This document shows positions 30,796-43,324 of a stretch of DNA of 64,000 nucleotides, piece after piece. Position 1 is the stretch's first letter, and the number at the start of each line of letters is the position of its first letter. The DNA is from Isochrysis galbana (Eukaryota; Haptophyta; Isochrysidales; Isochrysidaceae). A program made the translations under genes and the position numbers. The notes below the pieces were generated by a model. That model saw only the letters and a program-made list of their open reading frames with translations, was not told the DNA's origin and made no database searches. Location: NCBI GenBank assembly GCA_018136815.1, contig CM030941.1:1611582-1675581 (forward strand). Reading direction: 5' to 3'.

Positions 30796-31306
30796 AGTAT
30801 TTAGTAGCTTAGGCCACCCGCCACCCGGCCAGCACCGCAGCCCTTCCCCCGCCCACCTAGGGCGATGCTGTCGCTCCGGCGGCACTCCGGGCACGGGGGG
30901 GCCCTCCCCCCCGCTCTTGGGGCGACACCTTCCTCTCACCTCGCAGTCCCGCAGTCCCCCCTCCTCCCTGCCGCCCCCCCCACGGGGCTCACGGTAAGGG
31001 GGTGGGGGAGTGAGTAACCCGGCCCCCAGCAGCAAGGCGGAGACCCTCCCCCCCCGGCTTCTTGCCTCTTGCAAGCTTTGTTTGGTTCCCGTCGGGCGCC
31101 TCTCTGCTCTCTGGCCTCCGTGCCGTGCGGCAGGCGGCAGGTGTGATTCACACTGTCCGGTAGCGGGTTGGTTGGGAGTGGCAGGGCAAGCGGAAGGGGC
31201 CCGCGAGACGGAGAGGGAGAGAGAGAGAAAGAAGACCGGTAGGGGAGAGAGAGGAAGAAGCGCGACGAGAGCTTTCCGCTCTCGTGGTTTTGAATCTCGG
31301 AGGAGG

Positions 31307-34300
31307 ATGAGGAGAGCAGTGAGAGAGACGGGCGGGATGGCCGGTGCGGCGCCGGGCCTCTCCCTTTCTCTCGCTGGCTCGCTGCCGTTGCAACAGCGTG
31401 AGCCGGTTGATGCGGGCCGTCGTCCACCACCCGGCTCGGCCGCCGCCAGCGCCGCGCAGGTCGAGGCGCTCCTCGACCGGCTGGAGGAGCTCGAGACAGA
31501 GGCGGCCGAGCGCCGCAAGGAAGAGGGGGAGCTGAAGGCGGTCAACATCGCGCTGATGGAGCGGTTGGCCGAGTTCCACTCGATGAATGAAGAAAATCTC
31601 AACCAGGCTGAGGCACAGCTTTCCAGCATGGCCTGCCAGCTCGAGCGGCTGCGCGTGGCGCACGGCGAGGCCGAGAGCGAGCTGGCCGAGACAAGAAGAG
31701 AGCTCGGTGCGGCCGGTGTGCGCGCCAGGCTAGAGAACCGGCGGAGAATACACGCGGCGGCGCGCGGTGAGGTGCGCGAACGCGTCAGCTTGCAGGATGG
31801 GCTGCTCCCTGACGTGCGTGCGAGGGCGCTACGAGCACACTGCGCGGCCTGGAGAAGGCAGCTGATCGCTATGCACTGTGGCCGGAATGCGCAAGCGGCG
31901 GCGGCGCGCAGACTCTGTTCCATTATCCTGCAGGCTTTGCGCATCTGGGTGGTTCACCGACGGGCCGAGCGCAGCATCCGGACACGCTCGCTCCATCGCA
32001 GACAAACGGAGCTTCTCGGGCGCGTGATGCGAGCTTGGTCGACTGTGCTAGCGTTCACTAAGCAGCGCGCACCTGGCACTCTGCGATATGCCTTGCACCA
32101 GCGCCCCGTGCTCTCCACACGCTCGGCGATCCGGCGGTGGCGCGCGCACTGTATTCGTCGCTCGAGTACCCGGGCTCTCGTGATGCAGGTGATGCGCCGC
32201 GGAGCCTTTGGCTTCGCATTCTTGTGTTGCCGCCAAGCGTTCCGCCGCTGGCAACGAGCATGGCGTGCCTCCGAGGTCTGGAACCATCTGCTCGGCCGTG
32301 CTGTCGCCGGCCAGCTCATGGCGTGCCTTCGCATGTGGGAACGGGCGGCGATTCACCGTGAGCGCATGGGGCGTCTTGTGCATCGCGCGGGTGGCGTCGG
32401 CACCCGCGCATCTTGCGCTCGCGGTGTGCGCAAGTGGCGCGCCTTCGCTCGCGTTGGCCGGCGCTGTGCCCGGTTTGCCAGGTTGACGGACTCCCATTGC
32501 GTGTGGTTGTCCCGCCGGCACTGCCAGCTTGCGATGCGAGCTTGGAGGGCGTACAACAATGGCCACTCGGGACCGGGCACGGTGTGGAACGCCGTGTGCA
32601 TGCGATGGTTTGTGCTGAGACTGCGTGCGGGCTTTCGCGCATTGCGAAAGCAGAGCGAGCTCACCGCAGGGAGGAGAGCGGCTTCGTGGTGGTCCTCTCG
32701 CCTCGGGCGTCGGCGAGCTCGAGAGCAACTCTGGCGAGGAATTCAGCGCTGGCGCAGCCTAGCGATACGCAAGAGCATACGGCGCAGGCGTGAGGCGGAG
32801 GCCTTGAGAGATGAGAGCGTCGCGCTCCTGGCACAAGCGCGTGCTTCGAGCGCGGCCCTCGAGCGCGAGAATGCACACGTGCAGCAGCACGTGGGACGCG
32901 CGACGGAGGAGATTGGTGTGCTGCAGAGGCGGATGCACCAGCGAGTAGCCGAATCTGAAGCCGAGGTGGTGCGACTGCGGGAACACACTGCACAGTTGCA
33001 GGCACAGCTCGAGGAGAGGACCGCGCAACGGCAGAAGTTTGCATCAGCTTCGGAGCGTGCTGAGCGCGAGCTGAGCTCCTTGCGTGAGGAGGTTGACCAG
33101 ACACGGCTTCGTCGGACGATTGACGTTCAGCAAGAGCGCCAGCGGACGCGCGATCTGCAGTCAAGGCTCGAGGAGCGCGAGCGCGCGCTGAAGAGCTCGG
33201 AGGAAGCGCTCGCACGAACGTCGGAACAGCTGCAACGCACTGTTGAGGACCGCAGCACGAAGCTGCGTTCCGCATTCGACGTCGCTGCCTCGCTCCGAGC
33301 GTTACTTGAGCAAAAGGAGTCGGAGCTTAGTGCGGCACTTACTCGGGCGAAGCAAGCGTCGGCCGGCCAAGCGGCAAGTGTCGCCCTCGCGTGTGATCAG
33401 AAAGTCGAGCTCGAGGCGCTCCGGCTCTCGCTTGCAGCTGCGGAAGGTGAGCTCACCGACGCGCGCTTGGCTGTCAAACGCAGTGCGGCGACAGTTGGCG
33501 CGCTCACCTCGGCTGCTGCAGAGAAAGATGCGATGGTAGCTGAGCTGCGAGACGAGGCAATTGCGCTGCGCGCCAAGGCGATGCGGACCCTACACGCGCG
33601 TAGCGATCTGGCTATGGCGACGGCCGTCGCCGGAGCCGCCCACGAGCCCGCGCTCGGCATAGGATCAGAAGACCATCCATCATTGGCGGACAACGCTGCT
33701 TCAACGGAGCCAAGAAGCCAGGTGCGTTCGCAGTGTGCCTGCTGCTCATTGAGCGCGTTCGTACTCTGTGACCTCCGCCCCAAGCTTACCAAATCGGCAG
33801 AGCTAGCATCTGAATATGATCATTTCGAAATGAATGAGCAAGCGCCCCATGGCAGTCTTCCTTCTTGATATCTTGCCCTACAAATGCACGATACCTTCCG
33901 ACGCAGATGTCTTATCACTCACCAAGAGAGCCTATCCTGCTCCATTGTCGTAGGGGACACCCGCTCCTGCTCTTGGTGCGCGTGGTACCCAGGCCTTTAT
34001 CTTTGGGCCGTCGCCTAGCTTGGAGGACGACTACCCGTCCCCACTTCGTCTTCTTGGCACTGGTGGAACGGCGTCCGCTAAATTGACGAATCCTCCCGCT
34101 GCGGTGCCGCAATACACCATGCCAATGGAATCGAAACGAATCTTTGGAGCAGCTCACGTCCGAAATGCAGCGATTCCCTCCGAAGTCCACGGTGCCGGGA
34201 GACGCCAAAGCGGCATTTCAACACCGCAAATGCGCACCGGCAACGCCGCAGACGGGAGGGATGAGCGGGGTCCATCAACCAAATCTGCCTTTGGGGAATC

Positions 34301-35093
34301 ACACATATCGAGTGCCGAAGAGAGGGAGGTTGCGACACGTGGCGCCTTTCAACGATGTGAGTCAATCTCAGCACCAGCGAGCGACCAGCACACGTTGACT
34401 TCTGGCGAGGACCTGCTGGAGCTCCACGCGGAACTTGATGCGGCTCAGGTATATTGATCGTCCGCCCAGCCGACTTCTAATGCATGTCCACCCTTGCATG
34501 GACACGCAAGCAACCCGCCCCTTGATGCCACGACCTACATGCCACGACTGAGCCGTCAATCGTTGCAAGCTCGAAGATCACACGCTTGTCAAATGCCACG
34601 GAAGCGGCGCTCACAGACCCATCGTCCTGCCTTCTCCTCTTAGGTAGCATTCGAAAAGGAGAAAGCATCCATCCTAGCATCGACGCGGACATATCTACAG
34701 CCACGAATATCCTCGCTTCCGCCCGCTGCCGCCAATGGACCCAGTCTCGACGTGGCGAAGCAAGCGGGCCCACCTGGGCCAACATTTAATGCGCCTTCCC
34801 CTGAGATCGTCGTCCATACGGCATCGCTGAGCGCCTCGTCTAGCCCTGGGGAAGGCTACGGCTTTGCCCAGGCAACCTCGACTATGTCAGCAAAACATGC
34901 TAGCCAGCGACCCTTCTCGTCCAATGCTGGGGTAAGGCACCCCCTCGCGGGGGATGTAGGAGCGGTTGAGGTGCCGCTTGATCCAACGCACCCATTCCGA
35001 GAGACGGAGCTGAGTCCGGCCGCGCTGCAATTGCACCAACGGATAGTCTCGCTAAAGAGCAGGCTTTCTGGTCCAGTGCTCCCTACAACATAA
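31307..35093 (+). CDS. Sfi1-like centrin-binding coiled-coil protein, three exons
   Basis: Exons 31307-33721, 33993-34448 and 34644-35093 (introns 271 and 195 bp, GT-AG, all phase 0) give 1,106 residues. After a short helical N-terminus (ALLDRLEELETEAAERRKEE) residues near 170-480 hold eight or more Trp-containing helices such as LQALRIWVVHRR, GRVMRAWSTVL, AIRRWRAHCIRR, AFRRWQRAWRA, LRMWERAAIHR, GVRKWRAFARV and GIQRWRSLAIRK. That spacing is the Sfi1 centrin-binding repeat. About 350 residues of coiled coil follow (LEERTAQRQKF and similar), then a Ser/Pro-rich tail. The reading AELDAAQ-VAFEKEKASI across intron 2 supports the splice. It is likely at the basal body or centrosome. An earlier start is possible but no in-frame ATG is seen. 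Confidence 0.75.
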
Positions 35094-35154
35094 TCCAAAG
35101 CAAGCTTTTCGTGGCATCGTTCTTTCACCGAAGGACATCCGCCCTGATTATTTC

Positions 35155-35340
35155 TGCTCTTTAAAAATCTGAAGGTTTAGGGCTAACACCTACTGCTAGA
35201 TCGGTAGACTCTACCTCACGTGCGACGCCGCCCTTCCTTCCATTCCCTCCGCATCTCCGCCTTCCCCCCCCCTTGTTCCTATTCCGTTGGTTTCGGGGGT
35301 GCGGCCTAGGTGTAACCCGGTCACTCACTCTTTTTAGCCA
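35155..35340 (-). mobile_element. Retroelement 3' end fragment
   Basis: Minus strand ends with the variant tail TTAGCCCTAAACCTTCAGAT plus T. The 3' UTR part TTGTTCCTATTCCGTTGGTT (plus strand) matches other copies loosely; this is an older copy. Confidence 0.65.
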
Positions 35341-36865
35341 CTATTTTCCACCTCCCCTGGGTGTCCAAGGATTCCGCAGGGTCTCCCCCCCACCTGCCCC
35401 GGCAACTCCCTCCCCCCTCCCCCCCCCGAACGACCCCCTCCCGCCCCACGAAAGGCAATGGCGTCGGTGAGTGACCCCCCTACCTTCCCCCGCGCGTGGC
35501 GGTCTATTTTGGGAGATTGAGGCGGGCGCTCACGGGAGGGAATCAGAGTGGTGGATGTAGGGCGCATCACTATTAGAAACGCGGAGCCTCCGCGACGTCC
35601 GATCGCCCGCGATCGGCCAAAGAATGGCCTGGAGGTGGTGGCCATGCATACCCCAGAGCTCTCGCGAGCACGGTGGGGGGTCGCTGGTAGGTCGCACGCT
35701 GGTTCTTAAGGGTCGCACACACTCGCATTGACCCATCCTGGCCGCTCGCACCGCAGGAATCCCTCGATTCTCGATTCGATCCGGCCCGACGCCCAGCAGG
35801 GCCATGGCCGATTGACGTCAACAAGCGCTCGCTCGGACGCCTTTAGGTGCAACTCCTCAACTCCTCAAGTAGCCGTGCTGCGTGCTGCGCGATGGGCCGG
35901 TCGCGACCGGGCCGTTCCGGAATTGCCTTTGACCCTTAGAAGCCGCCTGGCCGGGCCTTACGCGTTCGCGCCCACCGTTCATCCGAAATCTTGAGAGCTG
36001 GTATGAGGGGTGTCCACCTCTCACCTCCATGGAAATGCTGCTTGCTGTGTACAAAGGGCTGTGAAACGGAACTGGAGGAAGGCGTCTGTAGTGTGAAATG
36101 GTCCGCTTAGCGTTTTCGCATACAAAGTTAATTGGGTTTCGCACATTTTATTACGCATTTGCACTGGAATCTATTTCACAGCGGGTGTGAGTTTGCGGAC
36201 GCGTGGGGTCCAAGGCCGAAATTCACAGTGAGTGAGCTGTTTCGGAACCGCCGCCCCCCTCCCCCTTTCCGACAGACTGCATTGCAGAGCCCGCACACGC
36301 ATCAGTTGACGAAGGTTTCTGTGGGTACAGGCGCAAGGACGCGGCGCGTGCGCAGATAACACCACGGACCACAGAGCGCGCGTACCATTCGATTTTTCGA
36401 GTGAGGTATCACCGTTTCAGCTTGCTTTCTTTTTCAGGTAGGAATGTCTCAACAATTCCTCCAATGAGTTTTATTATTACAAAGATGAGCACAAAGCTAA
36501 TCATGATACCCATGGGTACAATGCCGAATACCCAATAGTACCACGGATACTATAATAATACTAGTAATAATCAATGTTATCTCCTAGCCAACCCCCCCTC
36601 TCTCCCTCTACTCTAGAAACCGCGCACGGAAGCACCCTCATCTTCTCCCGCTTCCCCTCCACGGCCCTCGCTCCCCTCCCGTCCCTCCTGCCCTTTGCTT
36701 CCCCTCCCGCCGCCTGCCGCATCTTCGTCCCCTCGCGCCACGTCGTCCTCCGCCTCCTGTCGCTGGCGCGCTTCTCTCGCGGCTGCCCGGGGGAGAGCCC
36801 CGCACACGGACAGCTCTTCAAGTGGAGATGAGTGGAGTGAGTGGGCGGCGCGGCCGCCGCTCGTG
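35341..36865. other. Intergenic region with no supported gene
   Basis: Open frames are short and low-complexity. The last 300 bases before 36866 are CT-rich on the plus strand, leader-like for the following gene. Confidence 0.35.
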
Positions 36866-39235
36866 ATGGGCGACGTTTACACGCGCAAGATAGGCCGCGG
36901 TGCACCGCGCCAGCCGGCGCGAGCACCGCTGCGCCAGCGCAAGCTACGGCAGCGCGACGATGCGCTCGTCAACCTTGGGGAGGATCTTGACGTGCTCATG
37001 GCCGAGCGGGCAGAGCTTCAGTGCCAGCTTTCTGCCGCGCGCGAGGAGGCTGCTCACGCAACCCGGGCACAACGCAACATGGAGAGCCTGGCCGCCGAGC
37101 GGGAGGGCCTGCTTTCCGAGCGGATTGAGCTGCACCGTCAGCTTGCCACCGTTCGCGAGGAGGCAGCAGAGGCCAAGCGGGCACTGCACCTGGCGGAGGA
37201 GGAGTCTGCGGCAACACGGCAGGAGCTGAGCGCGGCCCGCGCTTCGGCATCGCATGCCAAGGCGACGGCCGAGCGGCTGCTCTTGCTTGAGCAGGAGGCG
37301 CACGCGGGCACGCGCAGCGCTCTCGAGCGTGCGCATGCAGAGCTGCGTGCGCAGCGGCGAGCCTCCGAGAACGACGTGGCGGCTGTCAGGGTGCTGGCAA
37401 CTAAGAGCGTTGAACGCGCCCGCGCCCATGGGCTGCTGGAGGCGCGCTCCACGGATGAGGCCCAACTGCGCCCTCAGGGCGACGCGGCGCGCGAGCTACT
37501 CGCCACCAGGCACACCGCCTCGGTTGCGAAGGCGGCGGCCGAGAGGTCGGCACAGGAGGTTGTGGCTTTGAAAGTGGCTGAGGCCATGGCGCAAGGCAAG
37601 CTCGAGCGGCTCGAGCGCGACGTTGCGCGCCACGCAGCTGAGGCGGAGGATCTCAAGCGCAGGCACGATGGGCGAGTGGAAGAGCTCGAGTCTCACCTCT
37701 CGCGGGCGCAGCGTAAGCTGGCGCGCGCGAGAGAGGAGATTGGTTGGTTGGAAGCCGCCCTAGCGACAGAGAAACAGAAGGCGGCAGTCACGGCGCTACA
37801 ACTGCGCGCGAGCTCAGAGGCGATGCAGCTGGCCCTGGCAGATGAGCGCTCGAGGCGGGCGAAGACGGAGAAGAAGCTGCGTCGCTTGAGAGGGCTCACC
37901 TCAGACGCACGGCTGCAAGCCGCGCTAGCTGCGCATGGTGTCCGGCTGGGCGAGGCAGGTCCTCATGCCCCTAGGAGTGGTCACATCTTGGACGTCAATG
38001 CCTGTGGTGGCGCCGGCACACAGAGGCAAGCGAGGGCCTCCTCGAGCCCGTGGCATCAGTCCACTCATGACGACGGCCCTCGGAGCAACACGAGTTGCAG
38101 CTTCACGGGAGGCGTGCGCACACCGGCGGTCCATCGCACATCCGCTGCACGTGACGTCTCCTCCGAGTCAGAGACGGCGACAGATGAAGGGACGGCAACA
38201 GACAAGCGGAAGGATAGGGCGAGGTCGGATGCTCTGAGTGGCGGCGTTTGCAGCCTCGCCGCTCCTTCCGCCTGTCGCTCGATGGCCCCAACCCCATCGT
38301 CGCCCATGGCCACCAGCAAACAATCAGACGACACAAGCCAGTCCGCCACAGCGACGATTTGCTCAAATTCAGCGCTCATCGTGTCCTCCCCACCCACAAC
38401 TGAGCCAACGCGGTTGGCTCTAGTCGAAATGGCTTCAGCGCATGCGCCTGTCGCCGTCGCGAGGACATCCTCCCCGCCGGCGAAAGTACCAACGACGTCC
38501 ATTCCTGAGACGCTGATGGCGCAGGCTGCCTCACCCTTCTCGTCGCCCATGAGCGAGCCGCTGACGGTGCCCACGGCTGGTCCGGTGCCACACGCATGCA
38601 GACCGTCGGAGAGGGAATCCCCCTTAACGGATATGGCTGCGTGCCCTACCGACCATCCCAGCCCGGCTACACCGCCGCGGAATCTCCCCTATGGGGAGGT
38701 GCTCGCGTTCTCGCAGCGCGCAACATGCATAGACCTCACACGCATCGCTTCACCCCCCAAAGCCGAACTTGGGCGCATTCCCGACACGCTTGTGTCCGAG
38801 GACGAGTCAATTGAAGATTGCCTCTCGCTGTCGGCATACGGCTCGGATTCGGTTCCAGCCTCGTGCGTCAGCGATCGTTCTCACACAGACGCGCGCAACA
38901 TCATGTCCGAGAGTAGCGTGATGGACGAGAGCAAAGGTGCTGACCTGCTGACGCCTGCTATTGTTGCCCATCCGGCTCGTGCTTCCGACATGGGGATGGA
39001 TGCGCGCGAAATGGGGACTTTGTCACCAGAGACATCGAGCACGTGGCCTCCATCAGGATGGCCTAGTGGCAGGAGTGGCAGGAGCGTGGAGAGAAATCGG
39101 CGGCGAGCGGTCGAGACCCCAACGACTCCCGAGGCGGCGAGCACTCCCACGCTTGCATCCCGTCGGATGGCGCAGGTCCACTCCATGTCTATCCGTGAGC
39201 TCAGGCGCACTGCCAAGATGTTGAGCAATGATTGA
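36866..39235 (+). CDS. Long coiled-coil protein with Ser/Pro-rich tail, 789 aa
   Basis: The first in-frame ATG is at 36866 (MGDVYTRKIGRGAPRQPARA); the frame is open upstream but has no ATG. Residues 30 to about 350 are one continuous Ala/Glu/Arg-rich coiled coil. It has an internal duplication (ERAELQCQLSAAREEA and ERIELHRQLATVREEA about 38 residues apart). Residues 350-760 are Ser/Thr/Pro-rich and likely disordered. The C-terminus SMSIRELRRTAKMLSND is basic and helical and could be a short binding motif. There is no known domain. It lies directly after the Sfi1-like gene on the same strand, both being coiled-coil proteins, but no functional link is shown. Confidence 0.6.
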   Translation: MGDVYTRKIGRGAPRQPARAPLRQRKLRQRDDALVNLGEDLDVLMAERAELQCQLSAAREEAAHATRAQRNMESLAAEREGLLSERIELHRQLATVREEAAEAKRALHLAEEESAATRQELSAARASASHAKATAERLLLLEQEAHAGTRSALERAHAELRAQRRASENDVAAVRVLATKSVERARAHGLLEARSTDEAQLRPQGDAARELLATRHTASVAKAAAERSAQEVVALKVAEAMAQGKLERLERDVARHAAEAEDLKRRHDGRVEELESHLSRAQRKLARAREEIGWLEAALATEKQKAAVTALQLRASSEAMQLALADERSRRAKTEKKLRRLRGLTSDARLQAALAAHGVRLGEAGPHAPRSGHILDVNACGGAGTQRQARASSSPWHQSTHDDGPRSNTSCSFTGGVRTPAVHRTSAARDVSSESETATDEGTATDKRKDRARSDALSGGVCSLAAPSACRSMAPTPSSPMATSKQSDDTSQSATATICSNSALIVSSPPTTEPTRLALVEMASAHAPVAVARTSSPPAKVPTTSIPETLMAQAASPFSSPMSEPLTVPTAGPVPHACRPSERESPLTDMAACPTDHPSPATPPRNLPYGEVLAFSQRATCIDLTRIASPPKAELGRIPDTLVSEDESIEDCLSLSAYGSDSVPASCVSDRSHTDARNIMSESSVMDESKGADLLTPAIVAHPARASDMGMDAREMGTLSPETSSTWPPSGWPSGRSGRSVERNRRRAVETPTTPEAASTPTLASRRMAQVHSMSIRELRRTAKMLSND

Positions 39236-39394
39236 ATGGCTGGAGTATACCTGCCGATGCTCCGCGGTACAGGCGCAGGAGCTTGCTGCGCGACGTCCTG
39301 ATCTCCTTACTCTATCATGTGCGCTTTTCCACACTGGTCTAATCACTTGTCACTTGTCACTTGTCACAATCACAATAGCTTGCGTCTCAGCTTT

Positions 39395-39480
39395 AGGGTA
39401 CAAGTCGCGCTCCGTCGAACGTGGGGCGGACTCGATTGAGCCATCAAGTGTCCACAGTTTTGTTTTTACGGAACCATCAC
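39395..39480 (-). repeat. Element V, short relative
   Basis: Minus strand reads CAAAACTGTGGACACTTGAT, then GGCTCAATCGAGTCCG and TTCGACGGAGCG, matching the end of element V at 30500 and 53150. Confidence 0.5.
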
Positions 39481-39985
39481 TAATCTTATGATTGGTCGCC
39501 TTGGAGGGGGGCCTCGCCGGCCTCGCCCCCCCCCCCCCCACTCTCTCGACCCCCCCCCCCCCACTCTCGCGAGAACCACCCACCCCCCAGCGCCGCCACT
39601 TGGCAGGCGGGGGGACTCACCTCATCAGCCCAGACTCTCCCTGAGAGCCGGGCACGGAACGCACGCCCCGGCCCACGCTGGCCGGCCCATCTCTTTGGCA
39701 CCAGCCCCACCTCCACCTGCCACCTGGACCCCCCTATCAGGAGCCCTTGCCCTTAGCCAGCTCCAGTCGACCTTCAGGGGCGCGGAGGGCCAGCGAGGGA
39801 GAGGCATGAGGGGCCAGGGCCAAGCCCCAGCCTCACCTGCCCCTTGAGCTGTTGGTTGGGGTAGGCGGATATATGTATGTACACAAATTCATTCACATAT
39901 CAGCACATATCACATATTTGGGCAAGATTTTCAGACATAGCTATCGATACATATTTTATACATATTTGGGCGCGAATGAGGTCGA
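39481..39985. other. Repeat-rich spacer
   Basis: C homopolymers, a family-2 fragment at 39780-39850 (GGCCAGCGAGGGAGAGGC) and a diverged ATTTGGGC repeat at 39860-39975. Confidence 0.4.
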
Positions 39986-40274
39986 AAGGGTGCGAAACCA
40001 ATACAAGCCCAACCGTTGGCGCGGGAGAGGGAGGGAGGGGGGGGGCGGGGGGCGAGGTCAGCGGCTCGATCTGACCGACGAAGCGGTAGGTCTCACCGTG
40101 ACGCCTGCGAAGGATGGTGAGTTGGCGGAGGAGTCGGAGGAGGAGGAGTCGGAGGAGGAGTCGCAGGAGGAGGAGTTGTCGACTGACGACACCATCCGCA
40201 CGCTGAAGGAGCTCAAGGCGACAATCAACATTCCACCCACCCGAACACCTGAACACGAGGCAGATCTTTCTTAA
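39986..40274 (+). other. Acidic open frame upstream of the ABCF gene
   Basis: The frame contains ELAEESEEEESEEESQEEEL from a GGAGGAGTC microsatellite, then TIRTLKELKATINIPPTRT and a stop at 40274. It may be an exon of an unidentified gene or only microsatellite coding by chance. The next gene starts 62 bp later. Confidence 0.25.
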
Positions 40275-40336
40275 GAGCGAACATTAGTTTTTAAAGCCCA
40301 GTGCTCTCTATTTGGCGGTCGCGCGGGAGGAGCGCG

Positions 40337-43113
40337 ATGCCGTCGGACGGCGAGGGAGAGGAGGCGGCCAAGCTGGCTGAGGTGCAGGCGGAGCTGTGCG
40401 CGCTGCGGCTCAAGCTGAAGGAGAGCGGGAAGCTGAGTGGAAAGGACAAGCGCAACCTCAAGAAGCTCGAGGCCGCCGAGGAACGCTGGAAGGCGTATGC
40501 AGCCGCGGAGACGGAGGGCGAGAGAGAGGGGGGAGCGCCTCAGATCGGCTCTCAGTTCGTGGCACGGAGCGAGGGGGCGGGCGGAAGCGTGGCGAGGACG
40601 CTTGGTGATGGCCTCGATATCCCCTCATTCTCCATCCGCGCCGGCTCCACCGACCTCTTCGTGGGCGCTCGGCTCTCTCTCAAGGCTGGGCGCAAGTACG
40701 GCTTCCTTGGTCCAAATGGCAAGGGTAAGTCGACGCTTCTCGCGCACATCGCGGGGCGCGCGCTCGCCAATATCCCGACAGCGATCTCGATCCTTCTCGT
40801 CGCTCAAGAGGCGCATGCCTCCTCCGCCTCCTGCGTCGAGGTGCTGCTCGCGTCGCACGAGAAGCGGCACGCACTCGTCACGGAGGAGGCAAAGCTCGAA
40901 GCACAGCTCGAGGCCGCAGGCGATGACGCGGGCCACGACGCAGAGCTCGACGCGGCGGCGTTGCGGCTCATCGAGGTATACGAAGAGCTCGAGATCCTCG
41001 GCCGCGACTCGGCTGAGTCGCAGGCTCGCACCATTCTTTCTGGGCTAGGCTTTTCGCAGGCAATGCAGGACGGACCAACCGACCGCCTCTCTGGCGGCTG
41101 GCGAATGCGCCTCGCGTTGGCCAAGGCGCTATTCATCGCTCCCGAACTGCTGCTTCTGGATGAGCCAACGAATCATCTTGATCTTGACGCCGTTATCTGG
41201 CTGCAAGCACACCTCGCAGGGTCGAAGCTCACCTGTGTAATTGTCAGCCACGATCAGGTGCGGCGCGCCCGACCCGGAGTTGCTCATACCCGATTGGCTG
41301 CGCCCTTTCGGCTTGAAGCCAAGCGCGTGGGCCAGAGCGCGCCGCGGGCCTCGCCATACCCGTGGGCCCCTTGCGTCCGCTCCAACCCTGCTCTGGCGCT
41401 GACCCCCTCGCAGCACTTTCTAAACTCTGTCGCCACCGACATCATGCTCCTGGATGCCTGCGAGTTGCACTACTTCGAGAACACTGACTACAACGGCTTC
41501 AAGAAGCGCCACGCCAGCTTCATGGCGCAGCGACGCAAGAAGGCTGAAGCAGACGCAAAGGAAGCGAGCAAGCTGCAACGGTCGCTCAACAAGGTAAAAT
41601 GAAGCATTGGCTGCATGCGGCCCGTATACTCAGCGCAGTGTCCGGGGTTGCTTGTTTACACAAATCATTCTTGTAGCACTCGTCAACGCATGCGCCAAGG
41701 TTTCCAATGACGATTCTACACGTACCTGCTGCAGGGTGATGGCGTCGCGGCGACAAAGTCGGGACGCAAAGCGGCCAAGGAGCGTTTGGACGAGATCAAG
41801 GCGGCGCCGGTCGTGACACGTGACTACAATGTCAAGTTCAACTTCGAGGCGGCGGCGCGCAAGCTCAATCCCCCGCTCATCACGATGGAGGACGTCGAGT
41901 TCTTATGGGCAGGCACTTCCAAGCCCCTCTTCAACAAGCTAAACTTCGACCTTTCCATGGATTCCCGTATCGCGCTCGTCGGGCCCAATGGTTGTGGAAA
42001 ATCGACATTCATGCAGCTCCTTGAGGGGTCGCTCACTCCCTCAGATGGTCGAGTGGACCAAGCCAACGGCAGACTACGCATCGGAAGGTGTGCTTCTAGC
42101 GATTGAGCGTGACGTTGACTCGCTCGCGCCCCCCACTAAGTCCACAGTATGCCCTGTCGGCCTTGCCTGGGGCGATAAGCTCGTCCAAAAGACGCCGTCA
42201 TCGGTCCTGTCGTTGTATACCCCTGTGGGGTCGACAATGCTCATTTCATCGGCTGGCTACCTCTCGCTCATCAGTCGCCTACACGAATTTCGTAGGTACT
42301 CTCAGCACTGGGTCGAGCAGCTGCCTGGCTCAGTTTCACCGGTCGAACATCTTCACACCATACTTGGGGAGCGGCCCGAGAAAGGAACACCAACGTATCA
42401 ACAGGCGAGCGGGCCGTACTGTTCTCTAGGCCCACCATGCCAAATGAGGATTGCGAGGGGATACGTCGGCATCGGCTCGCGGCGACGAGCCGCGACCCTG
42501 AAAGTTCCGAGGGAGTGAATGGCATTGAGCTGTCATTGCAACTGGAGCCGCCTAGAGCAGAGGGCTCGGGCTGTTTGTTCGACGCCTTCACATGTTGCAC
42601 CATTCTGACGACTGCCTCTGCCTCACTCTCACTGGACAGGTGCACATGGAACTGGGCACCAAGGGCCTGCCGAGTTCGGCGCATGATATCAAAATCAAGG
42701 ACCTTTCTGGCGGACAGAAGGCTCGAGTTGCCTTTGCGGCGATATCCGCCCTCCGCCCGCATGTCTTACTGCTGGACGAACCCACCAACCACCTCGACAT
42801 CGAGTCGGTCGATGCGCTCATTGAGGGCATCAACAACTTTGAAGGCGGCGTTGTGCTCATATCTCACGATCGTCGGCTGTTACAGTCCACTGATTGCGCG
42901 CTTTGGCTATGCGATCGCACCAAGCAAAACATTCGGCCGCTTACCAGCGACTTTGACGCATATGAGAAGGGCGTTCTCAAGGAGATCGCGGCGCGGCAAG
43001 CCCAAGAGGAGGAGCGCGCTTTGACTAGAGCGATGGCAAGGAAGAAGAAGCGAGACGAGACGCGGAAGCGCGCCGATGCGGCCGCGAAGCGCAAGACAAC
43101 ACTTACTAAGTGA
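40337..43113 (+). CDS. ABCF1: ABCF1-type (ABC50/GCN4-like) ATPase, five exons
   Basis: Exons: 40337-41257, 41414-41593, 41735-42087, 42296-42404 and 42640-43113, giving 678 residues. Cassette 1 has Walker A GPNGKGKST (residues 125-133), signature LSGGWRMR and Walker B LLLLDEPTNHLD. Cassette 2 has GPNGCGKST, LSGGQKAR and VLLLDEPTNHLD. The lead-in SLKAGRKYGFLGPNG and the ending DFDAYEKGVLKEI fit ABCF1/ABC50, which binds ribosomes and eIF2 in animals. Intron 4 (42405-42639) appears to start GCGAGC, a GC-AG border; joining CAA-CAG to GTG-CAC restores the family spacing. Intron 1 is 156 bp without an in-frame stop. The usual Lys/Glu-rich N-terminal extension is short. Confidence 0.88.
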
Positions 43114-43324
43114 TGCGCGTTGGAGAAGTTGCCTAGTGGCGGACCTCCTTACCCATATTGTAGAAGGGGGCCTCTGTGATGCCTCGCTAGCAAATGACCG
43201 GCGATCAGGGGAACGCTACGTGCTGCGTGCTGAGCCATGCCATGGGCGGTGGGTGTATTGCTTTGGTGGTCTTGGCTTCTCTGTGGCTTCTCCCCACTGT
43301 GTCCACAGCCGCCGACCACAATAA

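Noticed and set aside
32048-33275. Minus-strand ORFs of 200 or more codons in the Sfi1-like gene
   Set aside because: Shadow frames of a GC-rich coding exon with strong support on the plus strand.
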